From positions 434,001 to 498,000 of the forward strand of contig NW_026570308.1 of the NCBI RefSeq assembly GCF_019649055.1: DNA of 64,000 nt, written 5' to 3'. Of this stretch, positions 29,746 to 43,376 are shown piece by piece (the first letter of the stretch is position 1; the number at the start of each line of letters is the position of its first letter). This DNA comes from Paramacrobiotus metropolitanus (taxonomy: Eukaryota; Tardigrada; Eutardigrada; Parachela; Macrobiotidae). Both the position numbers and the translations under genes were made by a program. The notes under the pieces were generated by a model. That model did not search any database, was not told the origin of the DNA, and saw nothing but the letters and a program-made list of their open reading frames with translations.

Positions 29746-31170
29746 TGTCAGGGCGGGCTTATGATTCAGCCCTTCTGTCATTGGTTGGTTTTGGGTTTTT
29801 TCCTGTCTGGGCATTTGCATGCTTTCTCACGGCCTGCAGCACAGCTGTGCTGGCTGCAGGATCCGTTATCTTGGCAGTTGGTTTTTTGGCTCGCGCGCAA
29901 AGCGCGGTGTGTGTTAGATTTCGGCATTAAAGCCTTCATCCGGGTTTGCTTTGTTCCGCCGTCGATGGTCGGTGCGCGCCTAGCCAGCGCCACTTGACAT
30001 GGTAGCAGAACACGGTGACGATCGTGTGTTACACAGCGGGCTTGCCCCCGCTCACGGGCCACCTCTGAGCTGTGGACCAGATCGCGTCCTGTGCCAACCC
30101 CGGGTACGGAGCTCACCCGCTCCTCCGGATTTCCCGTCAGTCGCCGGAGCTGTGCCGTCACTCCCGCAGAACGCGGAGGAAACTGCCTCTCCCAGAAGGG
30201 GATGGAGATGTCGCCAAGCCAGAAGTGCAGCGATGGACGGACAAACCCACAGCCACACCGTACCGATGACGGATGCCGACGGTGGACGCAACCCGGACCA
30301 GCAGGAGACCTGCGGACCCTTCACCACCACCAACAGCCATGCCAACCCCGATCCCCACGGCCGGATCGACCACCATCACCACGCCGAGAAATTTCCCCAA
30401 CAAAACCCTGCCCGTCCTACCTGGGACAACCTTTCCCGCGGCGGAGCAGCTGATTTTCCCTACCCGGAGCAGCGTATTTTTTGTGTTTGCAGGGTCATGG
30501 CCGTACCTGTGCCCCAAACCCCTGCGCGATTTTCCCCAGACCGTGACCTTTTTCCAGACGGATAAAATGCGGAATCTACCGATTTCCGCATCCGACCCTG
30601 GATTCTGGCGCGACAGTGCGTTGACCCAAGCACTGGACCGCCCGTGGCCGAACCCGAGCCAAACCGACCCAGAACCATTCCTAAACCGAACCAGATCCGA
30701 GCCGACCAAACCGGGACCGAGCCGGACCAAACCTGACCGAACTGGATCCCATACCGGACCACGTGAGCCGACCGAACTGGAACCGAGCCACCCGGTAGTA
30801 CAGTCTATTAGACATAGTACAGGGACCGTACCGGTCCCTGTATCCACTGTTCTTTTACGGCGCATCACGCCATTTACCTGCACTTCGCAGGAGCTCAGTG
30901 TTAGACCGTACAGGGATGTCAGGGCGGGCTTATGATTCAGCCCTTCTGTCATTGGTTGGTTTTGGGTTTTTTCCTGTCTGGGCATTTGCATGCTTTCTCA
31001 CGGCCTGCAGCACAGCTGTGCTGGCTGCAGGATCCGTTATCTTGGCAGTTGGTTTTTTGGCTCGCGCGCAAAGCGCGGTGTGTGTTAGATTTCGGCATTA
31101 AAGCCTTCATCCGGGTTTGCTTTGTTCCGCCGTCGATGGTCGGTGCGCGCCTAGCCAGCGCCACTTGACA
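29746..31170 (+). mobile_element. Non-autonomous LTR retrotransposon (TRIM), 1425 bp
   Basis: Two LTRs of 254 bp (29746-29999 and 30917-31170) start TGTCAGGG and end TTGACA. A primer binding site-like TGGTAGCAGAACACGG follows the first LTR directly (30000). The flanks carry ACTT on both sides (29742-29745 and 31171-31174; the next base can extend it to ACTTT). The 917-bp internal part has no gag or pol, only a C/G/A-rich region with repeated CCGA-type words (about 30640-30790). LTR identity suggests a recent insertion. Any movement would depend on another element's proteins. Confidence 0.85.
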
Positions 31171-31174
31171 ACTT

Positions 31175-33113
31175 TCAGTGCAGGACAATGGTTTTAACTT
31201 TGTTTCTCTAATTCGCCATATCTAGACAACCGGATGCTGCGCGCACAAACCTTTTGCAGACCACGGCGGAAGACTGGGTTGGCTGAAAATGACGTATGAA
31301 GATGGATTCTGGAAGAATCCACGGGCAGAGACAGAAGACAGAATCTATCCTGCTGAGTGAGCAGTGCCGTATACTACGAGCTATGCGGAAATGCAAAACA
31401 CTCGACAAACACCTGCACACTTTTATATCCCATTCACATAACACTACAGAAGCTCCCGCAGCAGAATGCTGCGGGGCCAAAAGGACAGCAAGTTACTCAG
31501 ACGACGATGGCTAGCAACTGACGAATCTACCAGATCAAAGATCTGGTAGATGGAGAAAATCACTATCGAAAAACAGCAAAAGAACTTAGCACCCGCTCCA
31601 GTGCGGGTGTGCGGGGAGGCCACTCCTCCTCACAGACGCAAAACATTGCAAAAGTATTTTGGAGCGCGAGGAAACAAACGTTTTCAACCGGGTATGCGAT
31701 ATTGCTGTTATGTAAGGGCTAGTTTCCTTACTGATTAGCGGAAATGTTTTTTATGATGCTATTGTCTATGCTAAAGTTAATTATAGAATTCCTGTTGGGC
31801 GCTTCCAGATCGCTAATCTATCCAGCTTGCTTGATATCCCAGTCATGAACCCATCAACATTTGTAACCGTGACGTTAGCAGTTTTCATTGGGAACGCGAA
31901 AGTGCGCCCTCGAGGACGTGTGCGCTTCTTGTACAATATCCACATGCCAAGCATCATGAAGTTTCACATCCAGTAATTATCGCGTCAGTGACAGGCCCAG
32001 AAACGAATCGACCGGCATCATAAATTTGGCTTATCCTCATCCTCATCTTACTTGGTCTTGGGGCGACTTGTGGAAATTGGGTTTGTGTGTGATCTCTGAA
32101 ATGTTTCCAGTACTTGAGTATGTATACTTGAGGTTCGGGAAATATTCCAGAAATCCAACTTCACAACAGAAGGAGCCACTAGCCGATTGGGAGGGAACTT
32201 GGGTTACAGGGACACTGTTTGTCACTTCTGTTTTTTTCAAGAGTTGTACATCCGGAAGATGCGCTTAAAGAATACCAAGACTACTGATGCCAATGACGCT
32301 CCACAATTTCAGCATTCAGTAGCTAAATGAGAAATAGTTGCAGCGGTAACTTGAAATACAGTTGTGTTCGTACACAAAGTTGTGTAGTTGTGGAATAATA
32401 TTATTGGCTGTGGTTACGTGTTACCAGTTGGTTATTTGTCTTGGTTATGCTCTTTTTCCGTACTGAGCAAGGCGTGCATGTGTTCTCCAATATTGTTCGT
32501 GATTCAAATCACAGCTGGTAATTATGTAATTCTAAGGCGCAGTCTAATAAAAATTTGTATGGACTGTTGTTTTTTAATTTGTAAATCAATATTCTTTTAT
32601 TCTCATAATTATTCTTGGCTGATTTGTATTTTTAGCCATCTTCTCCTATATTCGGATTTATTGACAAATAATGACAATGCAGCTATGCCAGGCAGGAAAC
32701 GCACATAGAATGCGCAGCAGAATGTTAAAACGCTGCGCTAGCAAACAAGTAGCTTCGGACAACAAAATCCAAAACAAAAAAAACAATACAAATGAACAAA
32801 AAACAATAACTATAGCAGCTACATTAGGAACTTTTTGTCTACGAGTAGTTTTTGGCAAAGGGACCCACTGTTACATTGCATTCAATACATTGCATTCATT
32901 ATATTACATTGCATTCAACAGTGTACAGTGACTACAGGCCAGTGCTATCTATAAAAAAGCAGATCAATTGAGTTAATAAATGCATTGTTTAATTTGTACG
33001 ATTTGATTAAAAACTGAACTTGAGTTTGTAGAACGGTTGTATGTTAATTTATCTGCAACCCTGATGCTGATGACTAAATTTTTTCGCATAACACTAGTGC
33101 TTCTATGCCCTAT
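31175..33113. other. Intergenic spacer before copy 2
   Basis: An inverted partner of 29390-29435 lies at about 31213-31255 (GTTTGTGCGC and GATATGGCGAATTA motifs), so the TRIM appears to sit inside an older inverted-repeat element. The remaining sequence has only short open frames without recognisable domains. Confidence 0.4.
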
Positions 33114-36100
33114 CTAAACTGCTGTTTGTTGGCTGTCAACCGTTGTGCCCGGAATCCGTGACTGGTAGTGCGAGCAATGCGGGAAATTGGTCGCATCAGA
33201 TGGCTTGTTTGGCACAACAAGTGGGTGATCTGCCGGTAACTGTCTGTGAGATACTCTCCGCTGTCTAGCGCGTTCGAAGTCATCACTCTCAATCCTCTGT
33301 TCATTCTGGTGGTTGCTCCAGAACACCCACCCCAGATAGCCAGTCATGATTATTAGCAGTCCAGGGACTTGCAGCTGTTCGGCGAGGAATAGTCGCAATA
33401 CGGGTAACGGGAGAAACAGCCAGCATGCCGCTCGTCGGAGAACGACGATGATTCCGTCCACACTTCTGGTCATTCGGTGGCACACGCAGGCGGAGGTCAA
33501 TGTATGCATGTCAGCGTATCCCTTGGCCACTGCCTTTCCTGCCTTGTGCCATGCTGGATCGAGAGTCTCAACAACCCTGTATTCAAAAAGAAAACGGTTT
33601 ATTTTGTCCAATGAAGTGAGTGTGGTTAGCCCATTTCCGGTTAGGTCGATAGTCTCGCGTGGAATTTTAAACTTTTTCGGATGGAGCTTTTCACGAAAAT
33701 CTGCCGGCGCCACACAAGCTAATTCGTTCGGATCGCAGATGTATTATCGTTCTTATTTTAGTTAACATGGAATTGTTACATTTTTGAGTCCGATCTCTCA
33801 GATGTACGAACCTAGTGAAATTTGTGCATGAAAAAGCGTGTAAACAAATATACCTGGCGTCGGTTTCATCCGTGTTGTCATGACAGAACCAGCGCACCAA
33901 ACAGCAGAAACCCGCACCAACCGCGATTACCGCCACAGTTACCGATGGGACAAGAAAGAGAGCAGCCACAAACGTACTCCAAATCGCGAATACTCCGCCT
34001 CCAAACTTCTCCGAAGTGGAAGGTGTAAATTTTAATAAGGTTTCCGCGTAGCTGTCATTTAGCATTTGAGGCTCGAGCCAGTACGAATACATGGCGCTTC
34101 CGGGGTCCAAGATCTGAAAGCAGTAATCCGGCATTAAAACAGTATTTTCAAACTAACTTTAGTGCAGTTTTTTTCTGTTTCTGGATAGTAACTCTACATA
34201 ATAACGTTGGTATCACTCAGTAGTTTTGTCTCCGGTTCATGAAATAAAATCTCTGGCGTTAGAAGTACCGCTTCGCTGTTAATACAGCATTCCGTGCAAT
34301 TAGTTGTGGAGAGGTAAATATTTCCACGGAAGAGGGAGATGAGTCCGGGAAGCTTTAACGCCAGGTCCCCCACAAAGTACAGCACCGTCAAAGAGCCGAC
34401 GACCATGGTACAACCGAGAGCGGGCGGTGAATCATAATGAGCATCGCGGTTTTGCTCATCTGCTGCAGTCGGTATAGCGCCATCTGGCTCCGCGAAATCT
34501 TCGGATCCGGAGGCATCGGCAGGATCATCCACGCCACATGGCCTCCTAGAAAGCACAAATCTTTTCAAATAAAAGCAGGAATCAGCAACAGTGTACGTCG
34601 AGGTAAACTTCGTCCTTATTCAAAAACTATTGCTGCTTAAACTCCGAACGCATTTTTAAAGCATTTTCAGACAGTATTTATACAGATTTATACAGTAATT
34701 AATTGATCATGAGTTCGTTAGTAAAACTAAAAATACCAGTTCGCGCGTAAACACCATACCGGAATTTTTTGCGCATCCAGGAAAAGTAGCCCTCATTTAT
34801 CCACAGTCCCCAGAGCCGGCCGGTGCAGTGCAGACTCAACAGGCAGACAAACCCAACCCAACAAGGGTACTCAGCTTCGGCACCGAGCTCAGCCACGACC
34901 ACAATCGAAATTACTGCTAACAGACTGATAATCGGCAAAACACAACCGATAATCCACAGCAAAAGGGCGCAAACCATAGTCACCACGCTAAGGAGCTCCA
35001 GACCGAATACAGCGAGGCAGGATTTTACCGGAATTTCCTCATAGGATTTATCGAGATCGGCATTCATACAGTGGAGATGGTAGTCCAAGAGCACCGTAAT
35101 GCGGTCACAACCACGCATATGCGCATGCGTCGATTTCGGAAGTCGCCAGTGCCGGTTGACGATGAGTGAACCGGCCACGGATAAACTCAGCATGATGGTG
35201 GCGCACACCGTGACCACTGCGCCCGCGTAGCCCAGGTTAGCACGCAAGGGGCTGATTTCAATTTCCGTGTCAGGGACGTCGGGATACGGCGGTACGTTCC
35301 TCCATGGCGCCAGCATTCCATTTAACGCGCATCCGCGTACTTTCTAACAAAGACGAAGAGTATACCGTAGAATGCAGTAATCATATTGCTGCGTAGCTGA
35401 CACGGTTGCATCGCTTGCCGTACGCTTTCGCGCAATAAAATGCGTATTAATTTCTGTATTGACTTTTCTACATTTAATTTTCCAGCGAAATTGTTATTTT
35501 GGTTTTTACACTAAAAATCGTTTATTCGCGAAACATCCTTTATCGTTGTAATACGTCGATGTTTTTCGCATTCTGGGAATACCCACTATATATACTATAT
35601 ATACTTAAGTATGGATATTCCTACCGGAAGCATGAAGCCAGAGACACGACCGGGCTGTCCGCGTCGTTCCGCACGACAAATACTTTTAAAAATTGGATTT
35701 TGCGATAATTAGTGTTTGTATACAAAGGTTGTACATGGGATTAAAAAGAGGTTTTAAATATTTTAATGTGGGGCAGCGCAGATAAATACCCTGACACTGG
35801 TGTCAGGTACGCGAATCCATATGGTGAAAATTCCGGAATGTGATCAACGTCGAAATATCGCAAACTAATAACCAACGAACCAAACGAGTATACATAAATA
35901 ATTAACTTAAACGTCAACAAAGTACTGTAATCAAATCAAAATTACGGAAAAATGTAGTGTATTTACAAATAACTGCAATACCAAACGTTTATTCTGAGAC
36001 TATGGCAGTGCTGACTAAAAATGTCTAATAATACTTACTTAAAATCATATGCATCGAGAACAAATGCAAATTGTGCAAATACACCGTTACAGCATTACTT

Positions 36101-36683
36101 TATTAAAAGAACAAATTTTTCTTAAGCAGGTGGCAAAGCACGATAGCGCTTCGTTATAAAAATAAACAACTCGCACTTTATAAGTAACTGTGAATTACTT
36201 AAATTTTCTAAAAACACTTCAGCAGTTACACTACAAATTATAAAAATACTTACCTTCTGGTGTTTTTAGCAAACTGAAGCATGGTGAACGGAACATAATC
36301 CAAATGTACATATAATAATCATAATTTACCATTTACAAGTAAAATACTCCGCAGGATTTATAGCTAACGGTTAAGAGCTTGGGCGAGTTAATTTGCTACA
36401 GTACTTTGCTTTATACTGATGAGCAAGAAAACAGCAGGCTAGTGTAATACTGTTTGTTCCGTAAGCGTACATATCCGAAAAGTTCCAGAACGGTGTCCAG
36501 GCTGGTTGGATAATCGGACGCAGTTCGGCCTGTTTGCCATTGTGGGAAAAAGCTGGTGCCAAATTTAACCGAGATTTGAGTGGTGATCCACACGACGACC
36601 AGTGCCTCCGCCAGAATTTCCTGATATCCCCATATACGATTCTTAGACAGGGAACACAGCAAAATGCCGTGTAGTTTCCGCAT
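33114..36683 (-). CDS. Host multipass membrane family gene, copy 2
   Basis: Exons 36471-36683, 34760-35343, 34269-34545, 33854-34113 and 33114-33576; GT-AG junctions, phases 0, 2, 0, 2; 599 codons (598 aa). It is very close to copy 1: exon 1 starts MRKLHG, exon 2 opens KVRGCALN and ends with GRLWGLWINEGYFSWM, exon 3 ends CTECCINSEAV. About nine or ten hydrophobic helices are distributed as in copy 1. Intron 1 (1.1 kb) is A/T-rich with nothing recognised; the other introns are short. The function is not known to me. The pattern suggests recent tandem duplication. Confidence 0.8.
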
Positions 36684-38220
36684 GATGACACAATGTGTCC
36701 GCTTTATCGAATCTGTCGACTAAAATCGTTTGCTGGATGATATTATTATAGCGATTTATATTATTTACACAATATGTCTGGCAAAATTGACATTAACTTT
36801 TGCTATGTTTTAACAGTTAAGTTGCGTTAAAGCCGTTACACGAATGAACACGCTTTTATCAACATGCTTTATTTTGTTTTGGACTGTGAAATAGTATGAT
36901 ATCAGCATGTAGTGATGCCGCCTTGTGCTTGCGCATGTTCCCGGATCACTCAACAGATCAATACTATTTTGACATGGTGTGCCGGTTTTAAACAGCGCAA
37001 ACCTGTTCTCGTGTACGTACACGATAGTTGCTCTCCATTGTACGATGTTGTACGCTAACTATTTTTAGCACTGATCATCGATCACTCACGATGCTCAGAT
37101 GCTGCGAGCGCGCTGATGACATCATCGCATGCGGTTTGAAGGAGAACGTGGGTGATGCAACGTGATCGATGCTCCGCGATACGGGAAATGTAATATTCAA
37201 CGGGTGGCGGTCACATTTGGCGTGGTATGTATTGTGTTAAATCGGCTACACGATTAGGTAAGTTAAACCCTAAGCAAAATCAGCAAGTTATTGCAAGATT
37301 ATTGTAACGAAATTCAACGACAATCAGTAGCCTAACAAATTGAAAAAACAATAGATTCAGTGCCACAACGTTGTCGAAATTTCGACAATTTTTCAATGGA
37401 ACTGCAACATAGGGTTCAATCCGTAGAATATTTAAAATACAATTAAATACGGTTGTCTGTATCTTTCTGTAAAGAAATTTGGTCTTGGTAAATTGGTATC
37501 TTTTTATAGCAGAACAGCCATAGACGTCATTCAAGGGTCTTGTACAGTAGTCTGCTCTGACGAAAAGCATGAAAATCTGGTTTTTCTGACTAATAAAGTC
37601 TTCCTTTTTGAGAGACCTATGGCCAAACTCCCGCAGAGTTACCGCTTTTGATCTCAAGGGTGGCTAGCCAGGGTAGCCAGACCTTTTTCTACGATTATTT
37701 TGATCAATGAATAAGGTACTGTACTTCGATATTTGATTGATTTATTGGTTATTATTAATAATTGCTTTAATGAGCAGCAACCAGATATGCTAACGTTGAT
37801 AACATGCATGCATGGAATACGGTAGTTTATGCCATTAATGTAATCACATTTTGCCAAGTTTACCGAAAATACAGTGTATGGTTGGACTGCCTCCGAGCAA
37901 ACATAGTTGTACTGAAAGTATCTATCTGGCCCGGTAGAGGCAGAAAACTGCGACAACAAATGACAGCCTGGCCTGTGTCTATATGTATCACGGACCTACA
38001 GCCTCACATTCATAGCGTAGCATTAGTCCGCAATTTTCAGTTAGTCCGCAAGCGCGTCCGGTACGTGTTGCATTCGGATGCGTCCAGCGGGCTCACTGCA
38101 GTAGAACCCTCAGCATGCTCGAAATGTCCATCGACATGCCTTCGAATGCGAATTCGAGCATTAAGCAGCGATTTGATGAAGTCGGACGGACGACACACTG
38201 CACAACTAACCAGTAAGCAC
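36684..38220. other. Intergenic spacer between copies 2 and 3
   Basis: Holds minus-strand open frames at 37280-37657 and 37654-37959 without recognisable domains or clear splice structure. I see nothing firm here. Confidence 0.35.
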
Positions 38221-41200
38221 TCAGTCTTCGTTGTCAACCGTTGTATCCGGATTCAGAATCTGACAGTGCGCGCAATGTGGACAACTTGGCGCTTTTCTTG
38301 TCTGGCCGGGCACTTCCCGTGTATACTCTTTTGGTATAAATGGTCTGCGTGGGTACGGCTTCTGCGCAATGATTCTGTATTTTTCACCACAAATTGCCCC
38401 ACGGCCATAGATGCTGCTCCCATACACCCACACCAGATAGCCAGTCAAAACTGCTATTAATCCAGGAAGCTGCATTCGTTCTGTGAGAAAGAGTCGTAAT
38501 ACTGGTATCGGAAGGAGCAACCAACATGCCGTTCGCCGGAGGACGATAATAATCCTGCCCACAATGTTGACCATTCGGTCGCACACGCAAATGCTGATGG
38601 ATGCTGATGTATGCAGCCGCAGGTACTCGTTAGCCACTTTCCTTGCTGTCTTTCGCAATTGTGTCCCGAGGCTTTCGGCGGCCCTGAATTACAGACAGAA
38701 ACTGTTTAATCAGATACTTAATTTGGTGTCGTTAAAATCGGGACAGGTATGTAGAATAGGTTGACAGCGTAAAATTTCTCTTGTGTATGACGGAACGATT
38801 CACGGTTTAACATTTGCACATTGCAGTCAGAATACTTCATTCCGAGAAAGCATGTCATGACTTGAGGTGATGGTGACCTTTATAATAAGTATGTTAACTG
38901 CCAATGAGAGCGCACACACCCAACTGATTGTTTCAACACTCAACAGGACAACATAGGTACCTTGCTAACGCAGCTGCAATCCTAGACAAGATACCACATA
39001 CACAGAGGTCACAGAGGACAGCACATTCTCGTGCCATCACTGCCACTACACTACGCCACAAAGTAATATCATGTCGTATTTATTATTAATGAACGTACCT
39101 GCCATCGTTTCCATCCGTGTCATGCATGAACCAAGTCATCACACGACCTAAGCCCAGGCCAATCACGTAAAGTACCAGCCCTATGCATGCCAGAAGGATG
39201 TAAAAAATTGCTAGGATGCTATATATTGAGAGTACTCCGCCGATGAACTGCGCGAAACCCGATGGTGAGAATTTGACTAAAGATTCGGTTTGGCTGTTGT
39301 TGAACCGGTCAAGCTCGCCCCAGCCCCAGTACGAAAACATTGCGCTTCCGGGGTTCAAGATCTGAAAGAGTATATTCCAGTCGAAAACAGGTCGTGTCCA
39401 ATTTCTTAATGCAGAAATACAGCTTTTACGACGTCTGCTTTTCTAGCTTTATCAATTGTATGTTGTGCGATGCTGGCGCGCACAGTATTTAACAAAATAA
39501 TTATCTCATAATTATAATAATAGGTTCCCTGTATTCAGCACTAGTATCACCGCATTATAAAAAAACACCGCAACGCTTTACACGTACCGCCTCGTCGTTA
39601 ATACAGCATTCCATGCAGGGAGCCATGGGAAGAGACTGATTGACTCCGAACAATGAAGCTACTCTGGGAAAGTTGACAGATAACTCCAATGCATAGTATA
39701 ACACGGTCAAAGTGCCGGAAACCACCATTGCACAGCGAGCGGGTGGAAAATTATCATTGTCATCGTTGTCGGAGTCACTGTCATCATCATCGTTGTCGGG
39801 AACATCGTCATCATCTAAATCTTCCTTTTCTGAAGCCAATAAAGCTGCACTATCTGTAGGTTCTGTGAAATATTCGGGTTCTGAAGAGTCGATGGGGCCA
39901 CGAACGGCAGAACTCCTCCTTTGAAAAACAAAAATTTAATTATTCCTTTGATTTGAGAATTAAAAAAATGATACAGTACAACGCAGCATTTGATCACAAG
40001 AATCGGCTGATCAAAATGCTTCGCCATGGTACAGCAATTTATCTCAGTCTGCGACCGGTTACTGACTAGTGGCTAAGTGGCTACCATCCCAAGAAAAATC
40101 TAAGGCCAACAGAGCTCATCCTATCAAAAATTTAGAAATAGAAAAAATACTACAATAATTATTACACCAGTGACGGGACAACTTTATCCTATCCTATATA
40201 TTAAAGCAGAACCGTGATTCCGGAACGCTCCTGCCTCCAAAACGTTCTGATTGGCCAGAAACAACCTTACGTTTCTGATTAGCAAGCACCCGCCTAGCGG
40301 CTTTTACGCTTTTCCAGCCCCTTAAACCTGTGTTTTTACGCGTTTGTCCTTACCAAGTTTCCGAAACTTAGTACTTCCACCTGTGATAACCTTCCCCTGA
40401 TAAACCGGACCCCAGCTTCAAGTTTGCTCCTTACTAAGCTTCAAAACCTTAGTTCTTTAAGAAACCTGATAACTTTAATTAACTTACCGGTACCACATTT
40501 TAAGAATTTAGTTAAGATGCGGTACCACCTTTTAAGCCTTTAGTAACCAAAAGTTCCGCGTGCGGCACCTGCCTTTTAAGGCTTTGGTCACGGAGGCAAC
40601 GCGGGCGGTACCCGCCGTTTTAAGCCTTTGGCCACCGAAGGCCACGCGTGTGGTACCCGCCGTTTTAAGCCTTTGGCCACCAAAGGCCACGCGTGTGGTA
40701 CCCACTCTTTTAGGCCTTTGGTTACCGTAGGATACGCGTGCGGCACGCACACTTTTATGCTTTTGGAAACCGATGGCCAGGCGTGCGGTACCCATCCATT
40801 CAAACCTTTTGGTTACCGAAAACCACATGTGCGGTAACCGCCTTTTTAAGTCTTTTGTAACAGAAGGCCACGCCTGCGGTGCCCGCTCATTGAAGCCTTT
40901 GGTAACCGGATGCCACGCGTGCGGTACCCACTCTTTTAAACCTGTGTAACTGACGGCCACGCGTGATGTGTCCACGCTTTTAAGCGTTTTGTAACCTAAA
41001 AATTTTTTTGAACGCGTTTCTAGATAACTGTATTCCTCTTTTAATAAGAGTATAAGACTGACTTAGCATATATAACCGTTTCACTTCAATTCGTTTAGCA
41101 AAAAAGCCCAGCTGACAAGAACCGCCTTTGCACTGCAGCGCGGCGCATAAGCGCCGCGCGCTGTGCTTGTGACTCGTGAGTTATTATAAGGCGAACTGGC

Positions 41201-43376
41201 TGTGTGCTGCTCGCATGTTCATTTCGTTTAAAGTTATGAAACTGGCGTGCATGACTTTCGCGTTCACTTGCCTTGTAAATCAGCTATGTACGGATAGGCG
41301 TTGATTGGTGCTTGCTTCTAATTTGTAATTTTGTGCACAAATATTGGTAGCACAAATGGAGCCGTATGGAACCAGTATCAACAGGTCTTTACTATTGAAA
41401 TAATAAGATCTAGAATTTTTGTAGGATACTAGCCGGTGGCCGGTCGTTTAGGTAATGCTGCTACGCATCCCGCACTGACAGTGAATGTGCAGCGGAGTTT
41501 TTCTCATACAATACCTTATTTTTCTGCACATCCAGGCAGTGTAACCGTCACTTATCCACAATCCCCAAAGCCGGCCGGTGCAATGCAGGCTCATCAGGCA
41601 GACAAATCCCACCCAACACGGATACGCAGCTTCGGCTCCGAACTCCGCAACGACCACCAAGAGACTAATTGCCAGCAGAATGATAGCCGGCAGAGTACAG
41701 AAGATAATACACAATACAGGAGTACAAATAAGAGTAACCAGACCGAGAAGATCCAGGCTCAGTATGGAGCAGCAGGAATTCACCGGGATCTTTTCTTTCG
41801 TCTTATCGGGACCAGTGTTACTGTGGAGATGGTACAGTAAGAACGCCGTAATGCGACCGCAACCGCGCAGATGCGTCGGCGACGATGTCCGTTTCGGAGG
41901 CCGCCAGTGTCGGTTGACGATGAGGGAACCGGCAATGGATAAGCTCAGCATGATGGTGGCGCACACCGTGATCACGGCGCCGGCATAGCCCAGATTGGCT
42001 CGCAAAGGACTGATTTGCTTAAGGATGTCGGTCACTTCTGGCGATGGCGAATTTCTGGCGGGAGAACCGTTCCAGTGCGCCAGCATGCCCGCTAAAGCGC
42101 ATCCACGAAATTTCTAAATAGAATAAATTTTATAAGGCGCAGTTACCTTTGTTACATTAACTAATTGTGAATAAAATAAATATGTTTCGTCATTTTTTCA
42201 AGTTTAAGGTTTACAACTAGAGGAAAAAGAACTGATTATGAAATACTGAGCACATACTAGACAAGTTTTGAAAATCTTCAGCTTGGCTATAATTTGCACT
42301 GCAGAATCAGTATACATACTTCTAGTTCTGTAACTTGTATTTACATTTTCTCTACGTTTCTAATACGTGGAGCAATGATTATTCGCTTAAAACTGCGAGA
42401 AAATTCATTAAAAATAAAACCAAAAAAAAACTATACAAGAAACTCCTCCAACATTTTCTCACGGCTTTCAACATTTTTAATCTTGTACATTTATCAAGTT
42501 AAAAAATACATGAAGCACATTTAATAGTACGCACAAAGTGTATAATAACACACACTATTTAACCTATAACGCATTATCATCCAGTAGACATCTATCTCTG
42601 TATGAGTTTTTGTATATTATTTAAATGGCACCTTTGTCTAAAGTATAATTTATGTAACGCCTTTGCATTATATGTGTGGGCGCCATTTTTGCGATAGCAG
42701 AAACTATGTACTTGGCAGCAGCGCTCAGTTATGTGCTCTGTACATAGCATAGTACAACATACTGATGATGCTATACAGTCAATCATACTGCATAAGCGCA
42801 TATATGCATTAATTATGCACATACATTTATGCCCAATAATTATACGAACCCTAACCGTTGCTCATTCATTAGTAGAAATAGATAGGCTGACATAATAATG
42901 TTTATCCCGATATTTATACGGCATGTTTTGCTGTTCATAAATGTTCATGTAATTGATTAGTACGAGTACGTTACAACTGTTATGGTTTTTACAATTTTAC
43001 TTACGACTTACAGATACTGTACAGTATATGAGTAAGCAAAAAATTTCAGGAAGGTTGGTGTGTTTTGCACATATACACATACGTATGAGAGTATTGATGC
43101 AACCAAGGGTAAAATCTAACAAAATGAAATTATATTGGCCCGTACATATCCGAAGTATTCAAGAACATCATCCAGGCTGGTTGGATAATCGGAAGCGGTT
43201 CGGCCCGTCTGCCATTGCTGGAAGACGCTTGTGCCAAATTTAACCGAGATTTGACTGCTGATCCACAGGACAACCAGTGCCTCCGCCATAATTTCCTGAT
43301 ATGCCCACATGCGATTCTTAACCAGGGACCATGGCACACCGCTGCGTGGATCCCGCATTTCCACTGAATCTGTCAC
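38221..43376 (-). CDS. Host multipass membrane family gene, copy 3
   Basis: Exons 43146-43376, 41515-42113, 39588-39918, 39099-39361 and 38221-38683; phases 0, 2, 0, 2; 629 codons (628 aa). It differs from the other copies by an acidic Asp-rich run in exon 3 (EDLDDDDVPDNDDDD, before the fifth or sixth membrane helix), making that exon the longest. Exon 2 keeps YPCWVGFVCLMSLHCTGRLW. Intron 2 (1.6 kb) contains a minisatellite. A second possible start, ATG 43358, lies 6 codons in and matches the MRK start of copies 1 and 2. Confidence 0.8.
40530..40990. repeat. Minisatellite of about 60 bp units in intron 2 of copy 3
   Basis: About eight diverged units share TTTTAAGCCTTTGG, a CCACGCGTG core and a GGTACCC element. 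One minus frame stays open across all units, but the protein is an artefact of the repeat. Intron 2 also contains A/T-rich flanks and a CCTATCCTATATATTAAAGC word. Confidence 0.75.

Noticed and set aside
29999-30991. Long overlapping open frames on both strands in the TRIM interior
   Set aside because: Both strands are open because the region is G/C-rich and repetitive. The translations are low-complexity and show no gag, protease or polymerase motifs.
37280-37959. A host gene on the minus strand
   Set aside because: Two adjoining frames look weakly protein-like, but there is no start, domain or consistent splice structure.
40532-40975. Open minus-strand frame of 147 codons
   Set aside because: It is the translation of a 60-bp minisatellite inside an intron, with a repeated VPHAWPSV-like unit.
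40180-41050. A Helitron with the minisatellite inside
   Set aside because: I saw no convincing TC start and CTRR end with a terminal hairpin.
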